A stretch of 64,000 bases of DNA from Acidobacteriota bacterium (GCA_016213785.1 JACQZQ010000064.1:62001-126000); one strand, 5' to 3'; numbered from the stretch's first letter, positions 15,800-25,315 are shown. Numbers and translations are program-made. Notes: generated from the sequence alone by a model not told the origin.

Positions 15800-17449
15800 A
15801 TGAAAGCATTTAGTCGATGGACAGTATTTTTTGTTCCTGCCATAGTAATTATGATGGGAACAATTGTTACCGCTAACCCTAGTTCAGGGACTATTTCTGG
15901 CACAATAAAAGATAATGACGATCGTCCTCTAGTTGGTGCTGTAATCCGTATCTTTAATAATGAGCAAGAGACAATACTTAAAACTACTACAGATAAAAAT
16001 GGTAGATTTCTAGCTAGTAATCTTTCTCCAGGAAATTATAAGCTAAAAGCAATTGCTACTGGATATAAGCCTATAGAGGTAGCGAAGGCTAATGTTAACC
16101 CTTCTCAAAATACTATCTTTGACTTAAAACTAGAAAAAGCAAGTTCACTTATTTCAGAAGAACAACAAAAAGATAGCTATAAATATGTCTTAAGGCGTAA
16201 TCGAACTATATTTCAATGGGATGAACAAGAGTATATAGCAGAAAAAAAACCTTTTATCCGTGAATCTCATGGTTTTGTAAATCTTACTTCTTCAAAAACA
16301 TTTTCTCGACGACCTTTTCCAGGTAGTTCTACTAGCTTAAATTTTGCTTTATCTCAAATGATAAATGAAGACATAGAGCTAGTTGTAGCAGGCCAAACAG
16401 GTTTAGCTGTTAACAGCCCTCAAAGACTTGATGTTCAAACTACACTCTCTCAAAATGAAAATCATACAGTAGAATTAGCTATAGGCTATGGTCAACTCCC
16501 TACACTTACACCTAATGCTGAAAAACCAATTACTAGAGATATTAACCAATATACCATTAGAGCTATAGATAAATGGCGAATTTCTGGCCCAGTGGTACTT
16601 GTTTATGGATTTGATTATTCTCATTTTGATGGAGCAAAACAATCAAACCATTTTACTCCAAGAGTAAATTTAGATCTCCAAGTCAGCCCAAATGACCAGC
16701 TTTTCGCTGCTATTTATTCACCTGATGGTGCCGACATTGAAGCTAGTACAGAATTTGAGACAACAAAAGTTGATTTTAAGGGGCCAGTAGAGTTAATTAG
16801 TCTAGTCCCTGAGCCAACTCTAGAAACAAATCAACGCTATGAATTTGGCTATAGCCATACATTTAAGGATCGTTCACGATTAGAAACAGCACTATTTTGG
16901 GATAAAGTTTCCAGTAGAACCATTCCAATACTTTCAGGTGAAAATGTTGACTCACAACCAGATAATAACTTAACTCTTAATACTATTTCTCAAACAGGTG
17001 ATGCCAAAGGAGTAAGAGTTGTTTTTTCTCATCCACTATCCAGTAATATTTCTACAATGGTTGGCTATTCTTTTGGACAAGGACAGGAAATAAACTTTTC
17101 TCAAGCTGGTCAGCCAATCGTCTCTGTTGGCTATTTTCATATTTTTACTGGTAAGGTAAATGCTCAGTTATTTAGCACAGGTACAAAGGTTTCTGCTGTT
17201 ATGCGTTTAGCTAGTCCAAATGCTCTACTAGCAATAGATCCCTTCCAAAAACAAATGCGAATGATTGACCCTAATATTAGTATTTATCTAACTCAAACTG
17301 TTCCAATGTTTGACTTTGTTCCTGGTAAATGGGAAGCAACTGTTGATGCCCGTAATTTACTAGATCTAAAGCTAGGAGATAAACAAACAAGAGTTGCTAT
17401 TAATCAATATTGGCGTACTATTCGTGGAGGTTTTTCTGTTAGATTTTAA
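15800..17449 (+). CDS. Outer-membrane protein: carboxypeptidase-regulatory-like domain plus TonB-receptor-like beta-barrel
   Basis: The 549-residue product has a signal peptide (cleavage likely after TVTA, about residue 26). Next is an Ig-like carboxypeptidase-regulatory domain (about 28-110: GTISGTIKDNDDRPLVGAVIRI, TTDKNGRFLASNLSPGNYKLKA). The rest is an amphipathic beta-strand region ending VDARNLLDLKLGD...IRGGFSVRF with a terminal aromatic residue, as outer-membrane barrels have. A TonB plug domain is not evident, so it is shorter than usual receptors (about 800-1100 residues). Substrate unknown. The sigma-70 promoter and phased repeats upstream indicate two-component control. Confidence 0.82.
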   Translation: MKAFSRWTVFFVPAIVIMMGTIVTANPSSGTISGTIKDNDDRPLVGAVIRIFNNEQETILKTTTDKNGRFLASNLSPGNYKLKAIATGYKPIEVAKANVNPSQNTIFDLKLEKASSLISEEQQKDSYKYVLRRNRTIFQWDEQEYIAEKKPFIRESHGFVNLTSSKTFSRRPFPGSSTSLNFALSQMINEDIELVVAGQTGLAVNSPQRLDVQTTLSQNENHTVELAIGYGQLPTLTPNAEKPITRDINQYTIRAIDKWRISGPVVLVYGFDYSHFDGAKQSNHFTPRVNLDLQVSPNDQLFAAIYSPDGADIEASTEFETTKVDFKGPVELISLVPEPTLETNQRYEFGYSHTFKDRSRLETALFWDKVSSRTIPILSGENVDSQPDNNLTLNTISQTGDAKGVRVVFSHPLSSNISTMVGYSFGQGQEINFSQAGQPIVSVGYFHIFTGKVNAQLFSTGTKVSAVMRLASPNALLAIDPFQKQMRMIDPNISIYLTQTVPMFDFVPGKWEATVDARNLLDLKLGDKQTRVAINQYWRTIRGGFSVRF

Positions 17450-17594
17450 GAAAAACTAAACCCTAAAAACTTTACCTTAAACTCAAATTTGTAAAATTTA
17501 CAAAATCATGGATTAACTGCAAAAAAATGGATTTTAAATTTGTAGTATTTTCTCTTGTGTACTAATTTTTCAATAACTTACAACTTTATTTTTT

Positions 17595-17611
17595 ACGGAA
17601 TACAAGTTGCT
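17595..17611 (+). promoter_or_regulatory. Sigma-54 type promoter of the PDZ/7TM histidine kinase
   Basis: CGGAAT-N5-TTGCT with exactly 10 nt between the GG (17597-17598) and GC (17609-17610) elements. The predicted start is near 17622, about 32 nt before the ATG. The -24 side (GGAAT) is weaker than consensus GGCAC. Confidence 0.55.
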
Positions 17612-17653
17612 TAAACTGATCTGATGTTTTAAGACCTTCTATAAATCAATTTT

Positions 17654-20530
17654 ATGTTTAATATCGCGGCAAAAACCAAAGAGATGCTTGTGTTGATTCT
17701 AACCATTGGGATCATTCTCTTAGGTCTTGTCAATACTAATGAACGTCTTAACCAAAAACCTATTCCAGATGATGGAGTGCTTTGGGTTGATACTAGCGAA
17801 GGAATAAAAGCTGATCTGGTTCGTACAGGCTCAGCAGCAGACCGCGCTGGTATTGTAAGAGACGATTTACTTCGCTGGGTTAGTTTTGATGAAGGAAAAA
17901 ATTATTACAAAATAGAAAGTACCCGCGATATATTTTTTATTCTAGATGAAAAAGTCCTTCCTGAAGGCTCTATTACCTACACAATTGAACGTAAAATAGC
18001 TGGAGAAATTGGCCTTTGGGACGCAGACTTAAATAAAATCGAGTCAGAACCCTCCCGCTTGCCTTTGCAAATCTATTTGGCTATTGTTGGCTCTATTTTC
18101 CTTTTAGTAGGGCTTTATGTGCTTGCAAAACAAAATGGTGCTCCTTATGTAATGCATTTCTATATAATCTGCTTACTGTCTTTTACTAGCTACTGTTTAA
18201 GTATGAGTGGGTCTTTTAGTACAGCAGATAAAATTGTGTTTTTAGCCGATACTAGCGCTTTTTTACTGTTAGCACCCCTACTTTTTCATTTTTGCTTAAA
18301 CTTTCCTTTTAGACGTAAACTTGTTACTGAAAAACAATGGCTTATTTCTCTAGTATATATACCTAGTCTCATATTAATCTTTTTTCGTTTTATCATAATG
18401 TTTGGTAGCCAATATAATATGGCTTTACTTAGCTGGGAACATTGGATTAAGAAAATAGAAACTCTTCATTTTACTATCTTTCTTCTTGTAAGTAGCGCAC
18501 TACTACTAATTACTTTTCTACAAACCAGAGCATCGATCCTACGTCAGCAGTTAAAATGGATTGTTTGGGGGCTTTCACTTAATGCTATTCCCTTTGCAAT
18601 TTTCTATGCTTACCCTTATCTTTTAGGAAAAGAAATCTCACCTCTACAACAAGCTTTTGCTACAGGTGCATCAATTTTACTACCTATTTCCTTTGGCTAT
18701 TCAATAGTTCGCTATAGACTTATGGATGTTGATATTATCTTACGACGTAGTATGACTTATGTTTTAGCCACAGTATCAGTAGTAGTAATTTTTATGTTAG
18801 GGGTTGTAAAAGCTGGTCAATGGGTACATGAACTTGTTCCCTCTATCAGCCAAAATGCTACAGTAGCCTTACAAGTAGCTGTTATGTCGCTTGCTGCAAT
18901 GCTTTTTGCTCCAATAAAAAATTGGTTACAAGAACGTGTTGATAGACTCTTTTTTGGTGAACGTTACGACAATCGTCATGGAATAGCAGATTTTGGCCGT
19001 ACCCTTTCCTCAACTACTGAAATGACCGAGCTTCTAAGCTCATTAGCTAATAGATTAGGCGAGATGCTTTATGTTAACCAGTTAGCTATTTTTATAGAAG
19101 AAGAAACGAGTAATAAATTCCGTCTTGCTTACAGTGCGAATTTACCTATAGACCCTGTTCTTTCTTCAGAAATAATTAAATTAGCTCTAGATAGTAAATA
19201 TAATCGTAGGTATGTATTAGCTGAACAAGTTCCAGGGCTTGAAGATTCTAATAGACGGCTATTAGACTATTATGTTCCTTGTTATCTTAGAGATAGGCTT
19301 ATTGCTATAATTGGGCTTGGTAAAACTATTGAAGGAAGTATTTTAACATCCGAAGATATTGAGTTAGTTAAAAGCCTATCAGGTTATGTTGCTGTAGCAA
19401 TTGAAAATAGCCTTCTTTATCGCTCTGAAAAAGAAAAAGCTTTTGCTTTAGCTAAATTAAAAGATTTTAGTGAAAATATTATTGAAAGCGTTAATGTTGG
19501 ACTACTCTCTATTGATAAAGAAGGCTTTATTACTAATTGGAATAGGACTCTAGAAGAACTACTAGCAATTCGACGTAGTGATGCATTAGGCTCTTCTGTA
19601 GAAGAGATTTTTGATAAAGATTTAATTACCACAATTCATAACGCTACTGGTAACTTTAGTTGGCAGCTAGATAGTACACATAATATCTATCACTATAAAA
19701 CTACTTCTAGAAATGGCCGTGAGTTAGTTTTTAATCTTTCTCTTTCTCCTTTAGAAACTAAAGATGCTCGTTTATCTGGTACATTAATCTTACTTGAAGA
19801 TATTACTGAAAGAGTACGTCTAGAAGAACAACTTAGGGCAACTGATAAGCTTTCTTCTATAGGTTTACTTGCTGCTGGTGTTGCTCATGAGGTAAATACC
19901 CCTTTAACAGGAATTTCTAGCTATACACAGATGTTACTTGCTCAAACCCCTTCTATAGACCCTAAACATTTAGTACTAGAAAAAATTAAACGCCAAACCC
20001 ATAGAGCATCAGAAATTGTCAACAATTTGCTAAATTTCTCTCGTACTGGGAATGTTGAATTTGCTGAGTTAGATATTCATAGAGTTTTAGATGATACGAT
20101 TCAACTGCTTGAGCCTCAACTTAGAAATACACAAATAAAACTTGAAAGAGCTTATGGTGAAGCTCTTCCTAGCACTATTGGCAATGCAACCAAACTCCAA
20201 CAAGTTTTTATGAATCTTTTAATTAATGCTCGTGATGCAATGCCCCAAGGAGGTACATTAAGCATACATACTCAATATCGCGATGGCGCAATTTTAATAG
20301 AAATACAAGATACTGGAGTAGGTATTGCACCAGAAAATATTGCTAAAATCTATGATCCTTTCTTTACCACTAAAGGTGTTGGACAAGGAACAGGCTTAGG
20401 TTTAGCTGTAAGTTATGGCATTATTCAAGAACATAAGGGAAGAATTTTTGTAGAAAGTAAACCTGGTCAAGGCACCCAATTTCAAATTAAATTGCCTGCT
20501 TCTACTAGACTGCAATTAGCAGGAGACTAA
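17654..20530 (+). CDS. Membrane sensor histidine kinase with PDZ, 7TM, GAF and PAS domains
   Basis: 958 residues. Order: a first membrane helix (about 10-27); an extracytoplasmic PDZ-like region (about 45-130: ADLVRTGSAADRAGIVRDDLLRWV); seven to eight membrane helices (about 140-425); GAF (about 450-600); PAS (about 615-735: SVNVGLLSIDKEGFITNWN); HisKA with the phospho-accepting His745 in GVAHEVNTPLTGISSY; and HATPase (NARDAMPQGG, DTGVGIAPENIAKIYDPFFTTK, GTGLGLAVSYGII). The PDZ plus multi-helix input suggests sensing of an envelope protein or peptide. The HisKA/HATPase type is that of NtrB-like kinases, which fits the sigma-54-like promoter upstream and the NtrC-type activator gene 1.3 kb downstream. 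Confidence 0.93.
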   Translation: MFNIAAKTKEMLVLILTIGIILLGLVNTNERLNQKPIPDDGVLWVDTSEGIKADLVRTGSAADRAGIVRDDLLRWVSFDEGKNYYKIESTRDIFFILDEKVLPEGSITYTIERKIAGEIGLWDADLNKIESEPSRLPLQIYLAIVGSIFLLVGLYVLAKQNGAPYVMHFYIICLLSFTSYCLSMSGSFSTADKIVFLADTSAFLLLAPLLFHFCLNFPFRRKLVTEKQWLISLVYIPSLILIFFRFIIMFGSQYNMALLSWEHWIKKIETLHFTIFLLVSSALLLITFLQTRASILRQQLKWIVWGLSLNAIPFAIFYAYPYLLGKEISPLQQAFATGASILLPISFGYSIVRYRLMDVDIILRRSMTYVLATVSVVVIFMLGVVKAGQWVHELVPSISQNATVALQVAVMSLAAMLFAPIKNWLQERVDRLFFGERYDNRHGIADFGRTLSSTTEMTELLSSLANRLGEMLYVNQLAIFIEEETSNKFRLAYSANLPIDPVLSSEIIKLALDSKYNRRYVLAEQVPGLEDSNRRLLDYYVPCYLRDRLIAIIGLGKTIEGSILTSEDIELVKSLSGYVAVAIENSLLYRSEKEKAFALAKLKDFSENIIESVNVGLLSIDKEGFITNWNRTLEELLAIRRSDALGSSVEEIFDKDLITTIHNATGNFSWQLDSTHNIYHYKTTSRNGRELVFNLSLSPLETKDARLSGTLILLEDITERVRLEEQLRATDKLSSIGLLAAGVAHEVNTPLTGISSYTQMLLAQTPSIDPKHLVLEKIKRQTHRASEIVNNLLNFSRTGNVEFAELDIHRVLDDTIQLLEPQLRNTQIKLERAYGEALPSTIGNATKLQQVFMNLLINARDAMPQGGTLSIHTQYRDGAILIEIQDTGVGIAPENIAKIYDPFFTTKGVGQGTGLGLAVSYGIIQEHKGRIFVESKPGQGTQFQIKLPASTRLQLAGD

Positions 20531-20605
20531 ACTTAAACTAACTAAACTTTCCAATATTTCCTCTTTCATCAAAAATAATAAATTAAAAATCAGGAAAATT
20601 TTTTC

Positions 20606-21259
20606 ATGAAATCAAATTATGCTGTTTTATGGGATTTAGACGGTACTCTTATTGACTCAACAGATTATCACTTTAAGGCTTGGCAAGAAACGGTAGAAAA
20701 AGAAGGTTATGCTCTTTCTAGAGAAACTTTTATATCTTGTTTTGGTCAACGAAGTGAAACGGCTGTATATACTTACTGTAACAAAAACCTAACTTTATCC
20801 GACGCTCAAAGAATTGTTATTAATAAACAATTGTCTTACCGCGAAATTATTCGCACCAAAGGGATTGAACTTGTCCCAAATGCAAAGAACCTTTTACTAG
20901 AATTAAAACTTAATAAATGGCAACAGGCTTTAGCTACCTCTGCATCGGCTGAAGATGTAGAAACTATCCTAAGGGTTTTAGACTTAAAGGATCATTTTGA
21001 TGCATGGGTTTCTGCTGAAGCAGTTAAAGAAAGTAAACCGAGTCCAGAAATCTTTTTACTTGCAGCAGATAGGCTAAAAATAAAACCTCAAAATTGTATA
21101 GTGGTTGAGGATTCAGCAGTAGGTATAGAAGCGGCCAAAAGAGCTAAAATGAAAAGCATTGGGGTTTTATCTTCACATAAAAATTTAGACGCTGATCTTA
21201 TAGTGCATAACTTATTAGAAATTACTATTGATATTTTCGATAGGTTAATTAAGGAATGA
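20606..21259 (+). CDS. HAD-superfamily hydrolase, beta-phosphoglucomutase-like
   Basis: The 217-residue protein has all four HAD motifs: motif I WDLDGTLIDS (nucleophile Asp and Asp+2), motif II ATSAS, motif III Lys in KESKPSPEIF, and motif IV VVEDSAVGIEAAKRA. The helical cap between motifs I and II places it in subfamily IA, with beta-phosphoglucomutases and small sugar-phosphate phosphatases. Substrate unknown. It lies between a histidine kinase gene and a candidate small RNA. Its stop codon is inside the first arm of a hairpin (21257-21294). Confidence 0.9.
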   Translation: MKSNYAVLWDLDGTLIDSTDYHFKAWQETVEKEGYALSRETFISCFGQRSETAVYTYCNKNLTLSDAQRIVINKQLSYREIIRTKGIELVPNAKNLLLELKLNKWQQALATSASAEDVETILRVLDLKDHFDAWVSAEAVKESKPSPEIFLLAADRLKIKPQNCIVVEDSAVGIEAAKRAKMKSIGVLSSHKNLDADLIVHNLLEITIDIFDRLIKE

Positions 21260-21294
21260 GGATTTTTCCACACCTAAACCTGAAAAAATCCTCA
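21257..21294. terminator. Candidate hairpin at the end of the HAD gene
   Basis: TGAGGATTTTT (21257-21267, including the stop codon TGA) pairs perfectly with AAAAATCCTCA (21284-21294). No U-run follows, so termination is uncertain. Confidence 0.45.
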
Positions 21295-21442
21295 CCTTAA
21301 AAAAGTAAAAACCTTTTTAATCACTTAAATAGTAATTATATTAAATATTACGTAAGACAATTAAAATTCTAACTTATTCTATTTATTGATAGATATAATA
21401 GTAGGTAAAAATTAAACTTTAATTTAGCAAAAAAATAATTTA

Positions 21443-21458
21443 TGGCACAATGGTTGCT
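21443..21458 (+). promoter_or_regulatory. Near-perfect sigma-54 promoter
   Basis: TGGCAC (21443-21448), 5 nt, TTGCT (21454-21458): an exact match to the TGGCAC-N5-TTGCW consensus. With the -12 C at 21457 the start falls at about 21469, exactly where the first stem of the downstream RNA begins. Confidence 0.85.
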
Positions 21459-21468
21459 CTATAAGAGG

Positions 21469-21577
21469 TCAAGAGTATGGCGGGGGCCAATACTCTTTCA
21501 CCTAGCTAACAGCGCTAAGTTTTACACCACAGATTGAGCTAAATGCTCCCTGCAAATCTGTGGTGCACTTTTTTTAA
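21469..21577 (+). ncRNA. Candidate sigma-54-dependent small RNA of about 107 nt
   Basis: The RNA would begin two bases before a strong stem: AAGAGTAT plus GGC (21471-21481) pairs with GCC and ATACTCTT (21486-21497), with one bulged A and a GGGG loop. A single-stranded or weakly paired middle (TTCACCTAGCTAACAGCGCTAAG) follows. The RNA ends in an intrinsic terminator, CACCACAGATT (21525-21535) with AATCTGTGGTG (21555-21565) and seven Ts. The terminator loop holds a nested GAGC/GCTC hairpin and an exposed CUCCCUGC. No start codon with a Shine-Dalgarno is visible inside, so it looks non-coding. I do not recognise a known family. The neighbouring NtrC-type activator is the natural regulator. Confidence 0.72.
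21525..21575 (+). terminator. Rho-independent terminator of the small RNA
   Basis: An 11-bp perfect stem (21525-21535 with 21555-21565) followed by CAC and TTTTTTT (21569-21575). Confidence 0.88.
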
Positions 21578-21746
21578 AGACAAATTTATCAATACTTTAA
21601 CACATTTACAAAATTTCATTTATTTCTCTAAAAATTCTGCAATTTTTTTCTTATTACTCTTGCGAAAAATTTACCAACCATTGATCATTACTGTGGAATA
21701 TTACTACTGAAACAAATCTTTGCTCAAAAAAACACACTATTTTGTC

Positions 21747-21762
21747 AGGAACAAAATTTGCT
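21747..21762 (+). promoter_or_regulatory. Sigma-54-like promoter upstream of the NtrC-type activator
   Basis: AGGAAC-N5-TTGCT with GG (21748-21749) and GC (21760-21761) exactly 10 nt apart. The predicted start is near 21773, 58 nt before the ATG. The -24 element (AGGAAC) deviates from TGGCAC. Confidence 0.5.
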
Positions 21763-21830
21763 CAAGCAGTTACTTAAAAGATTTTTACTCAGGAGCTAAT
21801 ATTACTACTCTAGGATAAACAACTATTACC

Positions 21831-23243
21831 ATGTCAAAAGAAAAAATTCTAATTGTTGATGATGAACAAATGATTCGTTGGACTTTAAGAGAAGCTCTTA
21901 AAGGCTGGGGTTACTATTCAATAGAAGCAGAAACAGTTAATGAAGCTTTAACACTTTTTGAATCTGAACAGCCTTCAGCCATTTTACTAGACATTAATTT
22001 ACCAGATGGTTCAGGTCTTGATGTATTACGCGAAGTCAAAAAACGACATCCTCAAGCTCTTGTTATTATGATTACGGCTAATGTAATGGTAGATGATACA
22101 ATTGCAGCCCTTCGAGGAGGTGCTTACGATTTTATTAGTAAGCCTATTAACCTTAGCGAACTACAAGTTACCTTACGCAATGGTTTAGAAACTCACCAAC
22201 TTAGAAAAGAAGTTTTTCAAGTACGTAAGGAAAGAGCTAAACAGTTTAATTTTGACCAAATTATAGGAAAATCCTCAATAATGCTTGAAACTCTAGCTCT
22301 TGCTCGTAAGGTTGCTGAAAGTGAAGCATCTTCAGTGCTTTTGCAAGGTGAGAGTGGAACAGGAAAAGATTTAATTGCTAAAGCAATTCATTATGGTTCA
22401 CATAGAGCGGAATCTCCTTTTGTAGCAATAAATTGCGCTACACTGCCAGCAAACTTAATTGAAAGTGAACTCTTTGGTTATGAAAAAGGAGCCTTTACAG
22501 ATGCAAAAGCTCGTAAAGAAGGTCTTTTTGAACAAGCTGAAGGTGGAACTATCTTTTTAGACGAAATAGGAGAACTAGAACTTAGCCTACAAGCTAAGTT
22601 ATTACGTGTTTTAGAGGAAGGGACTTTTCGTCGTGTTGGTGGCCTTAAAGATATCCCTCTTAATGTCCGGGTTATTGCTGCTTCAAATAGAGATCTTAGA
22701 ACAGAAAGCGAAAATAATAAGTTTCGCCTAGATCTCTATTATCGTCTCTCAGTTATTCAAATTGATATCTCTCCCTTAAGAGAAAGAATTGATGATGTCT
22801 TATCTTTAGCTCAGTATTATATAAGTGTCTTTAATGAACGCTTACGTAGAAATATTAAAGGTCTATCACCTGAAGTAGAAAAAATCTTTCGTGCTTATAA
22901 GTGGCCTGGTAATGTTCGTGAACTACGTAATTGTATTGAAAGAGCTATGATTTTAGAAGATGGAGATTTAATCACCTCCAAATATTTGCCTAGAGGGTTA
23001 ATGCCAGAAAATACACATGCTATAGAGCAAAACCTCCCTCTACATAACCCAAACAGCCCACATTTATTCCATTTGCCTTTGGTAGGCATAAATCTAGAAG
23101 AAGTTGAACTATCCTTAGTCCAACAGGCTATGGAATATAGTAATAACAACCAAACTCGTGCAGCAGAATTATTAGGAATTTCTAGAGATCAATTGCGCTA
23201 TAGATTAAAGAAGTTAGACGGTACTGTTGTTGAGACAAAATAA
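21831..23243 (+). CDS. Sigma-54-dependent response regulator, NtrC family
   Basis: 470 residues: receiver domain (1-120, phospho-acceptor Asp54 in [11 protein letters not shown]), AAA+ sigma-54 activator domain (about 145-375), and a Fis-type helix-turn-helix at the C-terminus ([22 protein letters not shown]). Walker A is GESGTGKD (173-180) and Walker B is TIFLDEIGE (about 240-248). The sigma-54-contacting loop reads GAFTDA (220-225) rather than the consensus GAFTGA, a variant that occurs in natural activators. It should remodel RNA polymerase-sigma-54 at promoters such as the one at 21443, and possibly its own. The stop overlaps the start of the next histidine kinase gene (TAATG), so the two are translationally coupled. 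Confidence 0.96.
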   Translation: MSKEKILIVDDEQMIRWTLREALKGWGYYSIEAETVNEALTLFESEQPSAILLDINLPDGSGLDVLREVKKRHPQALVIMITANVMVDDTIAALRGGAYDFISKPINLSELQVTLRNGLETHQLRKEVFQVRKERAKQFNFDQIIGKSSIMLETLALARKVAESEASSVLLQGESGTGKDLIAKAIHYGSHRAESPFVAINCATLPANLIESELFGYEKGAFTDAKARKEGLFEQAEGGTIFLDEIGELELSLQAKLLRVLEEGTFRRVGGLKDIPLNVRVIAASNRDLRTESENNKFRLDLYYRLSVIQIDISPLRERIDDVLSLAQYYISVFNERLRRNIKGLSPEVEKIFRAYKWPGNVRELRNCIERAMILEDGDLITSKYLPRGLMPENTHAIEQNLPLHNPNSPHLFHLPLVGINLEEVELSLVQQAMEYSNNNQTRAAELLGISRDQLRYRLKKLDGTVVETK

Positions 23244-24340
23244 TGATTAAAGATAATGTAAAACTTAATTTAGTGCAAACCTTGTCACAAGCTAATCTAG
23301 AAATAGGAAAGCTTATTGAAACTATTGAAGATGGTGTATGTGTGGAGGATCTGGAACGAAAAATTATTCATGCTAATAGTGCTTTTGCTAAAATACTTGG
23401 AATAGAACAAGAACAAATTATTGATAAAACTTCTATAGAAGTCTTTTCTAAATCTAATTTAGTTTTTATATTAAGCCTTTTTAATAGCTCAAATGTTGAA
23501 AACAATAAAGAAGAACTTTTTAATCAAAATACAGGCCAACGCCTACGTGTAAAGGTGTCTCCCATCTATGATGGTTTTGATAAAATTTCAGGGTATTTAA
23601 CAATAATTCGAGATATTACAGATGTAATTCAACGTGAAAGGGAAATGGCTAGAGCCGAACAACTAGCTTTAATTGGCGAGCTTGTTGCTGGTTTAGCTCA
23701 TGAAATACGTAATCCTTTAACTGGTATTCAAGGCGTAATGGATATACTTATTGAAAAAAAAGGAAAAAATGATCCTGAAAAAATAATTCTAGAAAATGCT
23801 CGTCAAGAAGTTTGGCGAATTGATGCAGCAATAAGAAGTTTACTTGATCGTTCCCGTATAAGAGCAATGAAATTAATCTCTACTTCTTTAGCTAAAGTAG
23901 CTAAGTCAGCTGTAATGCTCGCTCAAGATCAACTTGCTGCAACAAGTGATGCAACTAATAGAATACAAATCATTTACCTACCTTCACTTGACCCTATTAT
24001 TCTACCCATTGATGCACCTCAAATAGAAGATGCAATTCTTAATTTAATACTTAATGCGATCGAGGCAATCGATCAAAGAGGACAAATTACAGTTAATTTG
24101 TTGAAAATAATGGAGAATGGCTTTAATAAAGAGGCAGTTATAGAAGTAAAAGATAATGGTAGAGGCATTCCAAAAGATAATTTAGTTAAAATTTTTAATC
24201 CATTTTTTAGTACTAAGCCTTATGGAACAGGACTAGGGCTTGCTGCTGTAAAACGTATATTACGCGCTCACAATGGACGTGTTGAAGTAGATTCTATTGA
24301 AGGCAAAGGATCAGCTTTCAGACTTTATATACCTTATTAG
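23243..24340 (+). CDS. Soluble PAS-domain histidine kinase, NtrB-like partner of the upstream activator
   Basis: 365 residues with no membrane segment. It has one PAS domain (about 15-130: IETIEDGVCVEDLERKIIHAN), HisKA with the phospho-accepting His153 in GLAHEIRNPLTGIQG, and an HATPase domain (NLILNAIEAIDQ, VKDNGRGIPKDN, PFFSTKPYGTGLGLAAVK). It should phosphorylate the receiver of the NtrC-type activator, since the two reading frames overlap by one base. A cytoplasmic PAS sensor implies an internal signal; the ligand is unknown. Confidence 0.94.
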   Translation: MIKDNVKLNLVQTLSQANLEIGKLIETIEDGVCVEDLERKIIHANSAFAKILGIEQEQIIDKTSIEVFSKSNLVFILSLFNSSNVENNKEELFNQNTGQRLRVKVSPIYDGFDKISGYLTIIRDITDVIQREREMARAEQLALIGELVAGLAHEIRNPLTGIQGVMDILIEKKGKNDPEKIILENARQEVWRIDAAIRSLLDRSRIRAMKLISTSLAKVAKSAVMLAQDQLAATSDATNRIQIIYLPSLDPIILPIDAPQIEDAILNLILNAIEAIDQRGQITVNLLKIMENGFNKEAVIEVKDNGRGIPKDNLVKIFNPFFSTKPYGTGLGLAAVKRILRAHNGRVEVDSIEGKGSAFRLYIPY

Positions 24341-24402
24341 TAATCAGCTAGTTATCATACATAGTGGATTTTTATTACAGCTAATTTTCGTAGGAGTTAC
24401 AT

Positions 24403-25293
24403 ATGAGTTTACTTAAAGATCGTGCTGCAAATTTTTTTGCTGACCTACAAGATAGAATTTGTAAGGGTCTAGAAGCTTGCGATGGTCAAGCAAAATTTCA
24501 TGAAGATAATTGGAAACGTGAAGGCGGTGGTGGTGGTAGAACAAGAGTTATGACTGATGGGGCTATATTTGAAAAGGCTGGTGTTAATTTTTCAACTGTT
24601 TTTGGGGAAATGCCAGAAAACTTAGGGAAAAAATTAAATTTAGATGGAAAAACAGATTTTTTTGCTACAGGAACTTCCTTAGTCTTACACCCTCATAACC
24701 CAATGATTCCAACTACTCATGCTAACTTTCGCTACTTTGAAACAAAAGATAAAGTTTGGTTTGGAGGTGGCGCTGATATTACACCTTATTATCCTTATCG
24801 TGAAGATATAGTTCATTTTCATCAAACACTAAAAAATGCTTGTGATAAGCATAATGATAAATATTATCCAAAATTTAAAAAATGGTGTGATGAATATTTT
24901 ACAATTCGCCACCGTGATGAAATGCGAGGATCTGGAGGGATATTTTTTGACTACTTAAAAGACAATTTGGAAGAAACCTTTAAATTTGTACAAGATGCAG
25001 GAAATTCTTTTCTTAGTGCATATGTTCCAATAGTAGAAAAACGACGTAATGAAACTTTTGGTGAGCGTGAGCGACATTTCCAATTAATACGCCGAGGTCG
25101 TTATGTTGAATTTAATTTAGTTTATGACCGAGGTACGGTTTTTGGCTTAGAGACAAAAGGCCGAATTGAGTCTATTTTAATGTCACTACCAAAATTAGCA
25201 CAATGGGATTATGACTATAAACCTGAGCCTGGAAGTAAAGAACAAGTAGCTATGGCTTATTTTCAACCTCAGGATTGGCTAGGAATTGAGTAA
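24403..25293 (+). CDS. hemF: Oxygen-dependent coproporphyrinogen III oxidase
   Basis: The 296-residue enzyme oxidatively decarboxylates coproporphyrinogen III to protoporphyrinogen IX in haem synthesis and needs O2. Family signatures are clear: DNWKREGGGGGRTRVM, GTSLVLHPHNPMIPTTHANFRYF, VWFGGGADITPYYPY, RHRDEMRGSGGIFFDYL and the C-terminal EFNLVYDRGTVFGLETKGRIESILMSLP in shorter blocks. Length equals E. coli HemF. Its presence indicates aerobic growth. TAGGAG lies 9-10 nt before the ATG. It is a single gene, convergent with the low-complexity protein gene. Confidence 0.97.
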   Translation: MSLLKDRAANFFADLQDRICKGLEACDGQAKFHEDNWKREGGGGGRTRVMTDGAIFEKAGVNFSTVFGEMPENLGKKLNLDGKTDFFATGTSLVLHPHNPMIPTTHANFRYFETKDKVWFGGGADITPYYPYREDIVHFHQTLKNACDKHNDKYYPKFKKWCDEYFTIRHRDEMRGSGGIFFDYLKDNLEETFKFVQDAGNSFLSAYVPIVEKRRNETFGERERHFQLIRRGRYVEFNLVYDRGTVFGLETKGRIESILMSLPKLAQWDYDYKPEPGSKEQVAMAYFQPQDWLGIE

Positions 25294-25315
25294 TTTTTTA
25301 TTAAAGAATTTTTAA

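Noticed and set aside
21469..21577. Identification of the small RNA as SRP RNA, 6S RNA or tmRNA
   Set aside because: None of the conserved cores (GGAAGCAGCC-type SRP loop, 6S open-complex mimic, tmRNA tRNA-like ends) is present.
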